A DNA stretch of 64,000 bases, taken from positions 62,001 through 126,000 of the forward strand of contig NZ_JADQDM010000001.1 in NCBI RefSeq assembly GCF_015694525.1, in the 5' to 3' direction. Source of the DNA: Hymenobacter ruricola. GTDB lineage: Bacteria; Bacteroidota; Bacteroidia; Cytophagales; Hymenobacteraceae. A model generated the notes under the pieces. It made no database searches and was not told where the DNA came from. It saw only the letters and a program-made list of their open reading frames with translations. The position numbers were made by a program, and so were the translations under genes. This document shows, one piece after another, positions 61,502 through 64,000 of the stretch (position 1 is the stretch's first letter; the number at the start of each line of letters is the position of its first letter).

Positions 61502-62995
61502 ATGCAAGCAAAACAAATGATGCTCGGCCTGCTCGGTTCCGCCATTTTGGGCGGCGGCGTGGCCGTGGGGGGGTACAAGCTGCTGGAGCCCGCCCAAGTG
61601 GCGCCCCAGGCTGTAGCCGCCAACCCCCAGGTGCGTTACACGTCCGAGATGCGGAGCACGCCCTACGTGGTGCCCGAAGGCCTGAACTTCGTGGCCGCCG
61701 CTGCCGCCGTGACCCCGGCCGTGGTGCACGTGATGACCGAATACGCCGCCGAGCCCGCGCAGCGCCAGCAGCAGATGGACCCGTTCCTGCGCCAGTTTTT
61801 CGGCGACCAGTTCGACCAGTTTCAGCAGCAGCCGCGCGGCGGTGGCCAGGGCTCCGGCTCGGGCGTCATCATCGCCGCCAACGGCTACATCGTGACCAAC
61901 AACCACGTCATCGAGAAAGCCTCCAAGATTGAGGTGGTGCTGGATGACAAGCGCAAGTTCGACGCCGAGCTTGTGGGCGCCGACCCCAACACCGACCTGG
62001 CCGTGCTGAAGGTGAAAGCCGACAACCTGCCTTTCGTGAAGTACGGCAACTCCGACGACGTGAAAGTGGGCCAGTGGGTGCTCGCCGTGGGCAACCCCTT
62101 CAACCTGAACTCGACCGTGACGGCCGGCATTATCTCCGCCAAAGGCCGCAACATTGGCATCCTGAACCGCAAGGATAATATGGGCCTGGAGTCGTTCATC
62201 CAGACCGACGCCGTGGTGAACCCCGGCAACTCGGGCGGTGCCCTCGTCAACCTCAATGGCGACCTCATCGGCATCAACTCGGCCATTGCTTCGCACACGG
62301 GCAGCTACGAGGGCTATTCTTTCGCCATTCCCAGCTCGCTGGCCAGCAAAGTGGTGGATGACCTGCTGAAGTACAAAGTGGTGCAGCGCGCTCTGCTCGG
62401 CGTGCAAATCCAGGAAGTGGACGCCAAGCTTGCCTCCGACAAAAAGCTCAATACCCTGAACGGCGTGTACGTGCAGGGCCTGAGCGAGAACAGCGCCGCC
62501 GCCGCCGCCGGCCTGAAAACGGGCGACATCATCACCCAAATCAACGGCGTGGCCGTGAATACCTCCTCGCAGTTGCAGGAGCAGGTAGCCCGCTTCCGCC
62601 CCGGCGACAAGATTAAGGTGAGCTACCTGCGCGGCAGCAGCACTGGTACCACCGAGGCCGTGCTGCGCAACTCCACCGGCACCACCGGCGTGGTGCGCGA
62701 AGACGCTGTGGCGTCCATCAAGTACGAAGGCGCCACCATCTCCACGGTGCCGGCCCGCGACCTGGCCAAGCTCGGCCTGGAAGGCGGTGCCAAAATCAGC
62801 GGCATCAAGGGCAGCAACCTGCGCGAAACGGGCATGGCCGACGGCTTCATCATCACCCGCATCGACAAGAGCCAGGTGACCAAGCCTTCCGACGTGAAAA
62901 ACATTCTCGACCAGGCCCGCAACGGCGGCGGTGTGCTGGTAGAAGGGGTGTACCCGGACGGCCGCAAGGCGTATTACCCCATCGGCGCCGAATAA
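61502..62995 (+). CDS. degQ: Do/DegQ-type periplasmic serine protease
   Basis: The 497-residue protein starts with a hydrophobic signal (MQAKQMMLGLLGSAILGGGV). The trypsin-like domain has the triad His (VTNNHVIEKAS, about 135), Asp (NTDLAVLKV, about 165) and Ser (VNPGNSGGALVN, about 244). Two PDZ domains follow, at about 285-385 and 395-490. It degrades or refolds misfolded periplasmic proteins. Symbol indicates the DegP/DegQ group; which of the two cannot be decided. Confidence 0.93.
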   Translation: MQAKQMMLGLLGSAILGGGVAVGGYKLLEPAQVAPQAVAANPQVRYTSEMRSTPYVVPEGLNFVAAAAAVTPAVVHVMTEYAAEPAQRQQQMDPFLRQFFGDQFDQFQQQPRGGGQGSGSGVIIAANGYIVTNNHVIEKASKIEVVLDDKRKFDAELVGADPNTDLAVLKVKADNLPFVKYGNSDDVKVGQWVLAVGNPFNLNSTVTAGIISAKGRNIGILNRKDNMGLESFIQTDAVVNPGNSGGALVNLNGDLIGINSAIASHTGSYEGYSFAIPSSLASKVVDDLLKYKVVQRALLGVQIQEVDAKLASDKKLNTLNGVYVQGLSENSAAAAAGLKTGDIITQINGVAVNTSSQLQEQVARFRPGDKIKVSYLRGSSTGTTEAVLRNSTGTTGVVREDAVASIKYEGATISTVPARDLAKLGLEGGAKISGIKGSNLRETGMADGFIITRIDKSQVTKPSDVKNILDQARNGGGVLVEGVYPDGRKAYYPIGAE

Positions 62996-63012
62996 CATCT
63001 TTCGTTGTTTGG

Positions 63013-63047
63013 AAAGCCCCTGCCTAATTGGCAGGGGTTTTTTTTTG
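63013..63047 (+). terminator. Terminator of the DegQ-type gene
   Basis: AAGCCCCTGCC pairs with GGCAGGGG with a TAATT loop, followed by eight T residues. Strong intrinsic terminator. Confidence 0.93.
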
Positions 63048-63298
63048 TACTGTAGCAGGACCCTCTTTTTTGCCGAAGTCAGCGGCTCATTGGCGGCGAA
63101 AATTTATTTGGCAACACCCGCCGGAAAGTCTGAATTCAGGGCCTAACTTCGACCAAAATAGTTTTAAGAGACGGGTAATTATGCTGGCGGGGGTAAGTCC
63201 CTTTGCCGGCTTTGCTCGTAAGTAGTAGTCCCGATTTGGGAAGAGTTGCTTTGGATTTTGAACGGCAAACAGTTTAGTCCGTTTGTCGTTACACGCGC
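63048..63298. other. Gap between the DegQ terminator and the AAA ATPase
   Basis: The 251-bp stretch has no supported gene. TAACTTCG at about 63143 resembles a -7 box. A short ORF here shows no family features. The next gene starts at 63299. Confidence 0.4.
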
Positions 63299-64000
63299 AT
63301 GGAAAACGTCATTAACACCCTCTATATCCAGAATTTCAAGTCGATTCGGAGCGCTGTGCTGCACCCGCGGCGCGTCAACCTTATCATTGGTCAGCCCAAT
63401 GTGGGAAAATCGACGGTGCTGGAGGCCATGAGCTTATTGGGAGGTTTTCCGTTCGGAAAAAAGAAGAAATTCATGGGCAGCTTCGTGCGCTACGAAAAGC
63501 CCGCCCAGCTCTTTCATGACAGTGTGACAACCTTGCCCATCCGGGTGGAAACCGACCGCGACGTGTGCCTGCTGGGCCACGACGCCAAAGGCAAGCGGTT
63601 TCGCTACGGCGTGTTCAGCCAGGCCGTGTACCGACTGCTGCGCGCTCAGCTGGGCTTGCCCTTGCTGGAAGGACGCAGCAAAACCCGCGCCGCCGACGAC
63701 GCCCTGCTGCTGGAGCGCCTGTACCCGCACCTGGCCACGGCCGCGCCCCTGCCCGAGCCGGGCTTTCTCTACACCGAATTTGACCGCCACGGCGCCCCGG
63801 ACCAGCCCGGCGAAGACGGCCACTTCCTCACTTCGGCCCCGGCCTGGCAGCCCCGAGCCGTGAAATCGTACCGCTACAAGTCCGGCGGGCGCATCGACCG
63901 GCGCCACCCCGAAGCCGCGTTGCGCCCGCCCTACGGCAACAACCTGGTGCAGGTGCTGGAGCAGCACGCCGACCTGCGCCAGGAATTTGGCTCCCTGTTT
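63299..64000 (+). CDS. AAA family ATPase, 5' part (3' end outside window)
   Basis: ATG at 63299 opens 234 codons to the window edge. It begins MENVINTLYIQNFKSIRSAV, an ABC/SMC-type AAA start, then the Walker A GQPNVGKST (about residues 31-39). A Lys-rich KKKKF patch follows, then a long region without recognised motifs. Such single-gene AAA ATPases (OLD- or RecF-like) often pair with other genes downstream, which are not visible here. A defence or DNA-maintenance role is possible but cannot be shown. Confidence 0.8.
   Translation, partial: MENVINTLYIQNFKSIRSAVLHPRRVNLIIGQPNVGKSTVLEAMSLLGGFPFGKKKKFMGSFVRYEKPAQLFHDSVTTLPIRVETDRDVCLLGHDAKGKRFRYGVFSQAVYRLLRAQLGLPLLEGRSKTRAADDALLLERLYPHLATAAPLPEPGFLYTEFDRHGAPDQPGEDGHFLTSAPAWQPRAVKSYRYKSGGRIDRRHPEAALRPPYGNNLVQVLEQHADLRQEFGSLF

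Overview
The window is GC-rich (by eye about 60-65 percent) chromosomal DNA of a member of the Bacteroidota, most likely a Hymenobacter-like Cytophagales bacterium. The grounds are the gene order rplB to rplQ followed by eno and an ftsB-like gene, promoter boxes of the TAnnTTTG type instead of -35/-10 boxes, weak ribosome binding sites, several proteins ending in type IX secretion (T9SS) sorting domains, a SecA of over 1,100 residues, and many palindromic intergenic repeats. Genus is an inference; no rRNA or tRNA gene is visible.

Region 1-16307 is the S10-spc-alpha ribosomal protein cluster: rplB (partial), rpsS, rplV, rpsC, rplP, rpmC, rpsQ, rplN, rplX, rplE, rpsN, then rpsH, rplF, rplR, rpsE, rpmD, rplO, secY, map, infA, rpmJ, rpsM, rpsK, rpsD, rpoA, rplQ. 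Its main peculiarity is a 3.2-kb interruption between rpsN and rpsH (4464-7688). The interruption starts with an intrinsic terminator and ends with a good Bacteroidota promoter. It holds an AT-rich lipoprotein gene, an unlisted 39-residue hydrophobic peptide gene with its own terminator, several palindromes, a 21-nt-period repeat array, a helical hypothetical protein and a PPP-type phosphatase.

Region 16388-22000 has eno, an FtsB/DivIC-like division protein, a secreted hypothetical protein, anmK and an hscA-type Hsp70. Region 22110-29644 is a co-directional locus of a DUF4331 T9SS protein, a TPR protein, a HupE/UreJ-type membrane protein, a small Cys-containing secreted protein and a TonB-dependent receptor, plausibly a metal or small-cofactor uptake unit. 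Region 29747-36265 encodes surface and envelope proteins: a 14-repeat T9SS protein, two tandem YkuD_2 L,D-transpeptidase-like proteins and a large lipoprotein.

Region 36274-48786 is metabolism and envelope: Ldh-type dehydrogenase, Ppx/GppA, RlmI-like methyltransferase, DinB-like protein, PBP2-like transpeptidase, dapF, a GNAT protein, and a glycosyltransferase-glf-GH1-RmlD sugar cluster. Region 48996-64000 contains secA, two paralogous T9SS repeat proteins of mosaic base composition, a second 21-nt repeat array beside another helical hypothetical gene, deoC with a SPOR-like lipoprotein, an M20 peptidase, an outer-membrane barrel, an Hsp20 with a large internal insertion, a DegQ-type protease and the start of an AAA ATPase.

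The most unusual structures are the interrupted spc operon with its 39-residue peptide gene, the two related 21-nt repeat arrays, and the set of about 100-bp palindromic elements between genes, which fall into several families.
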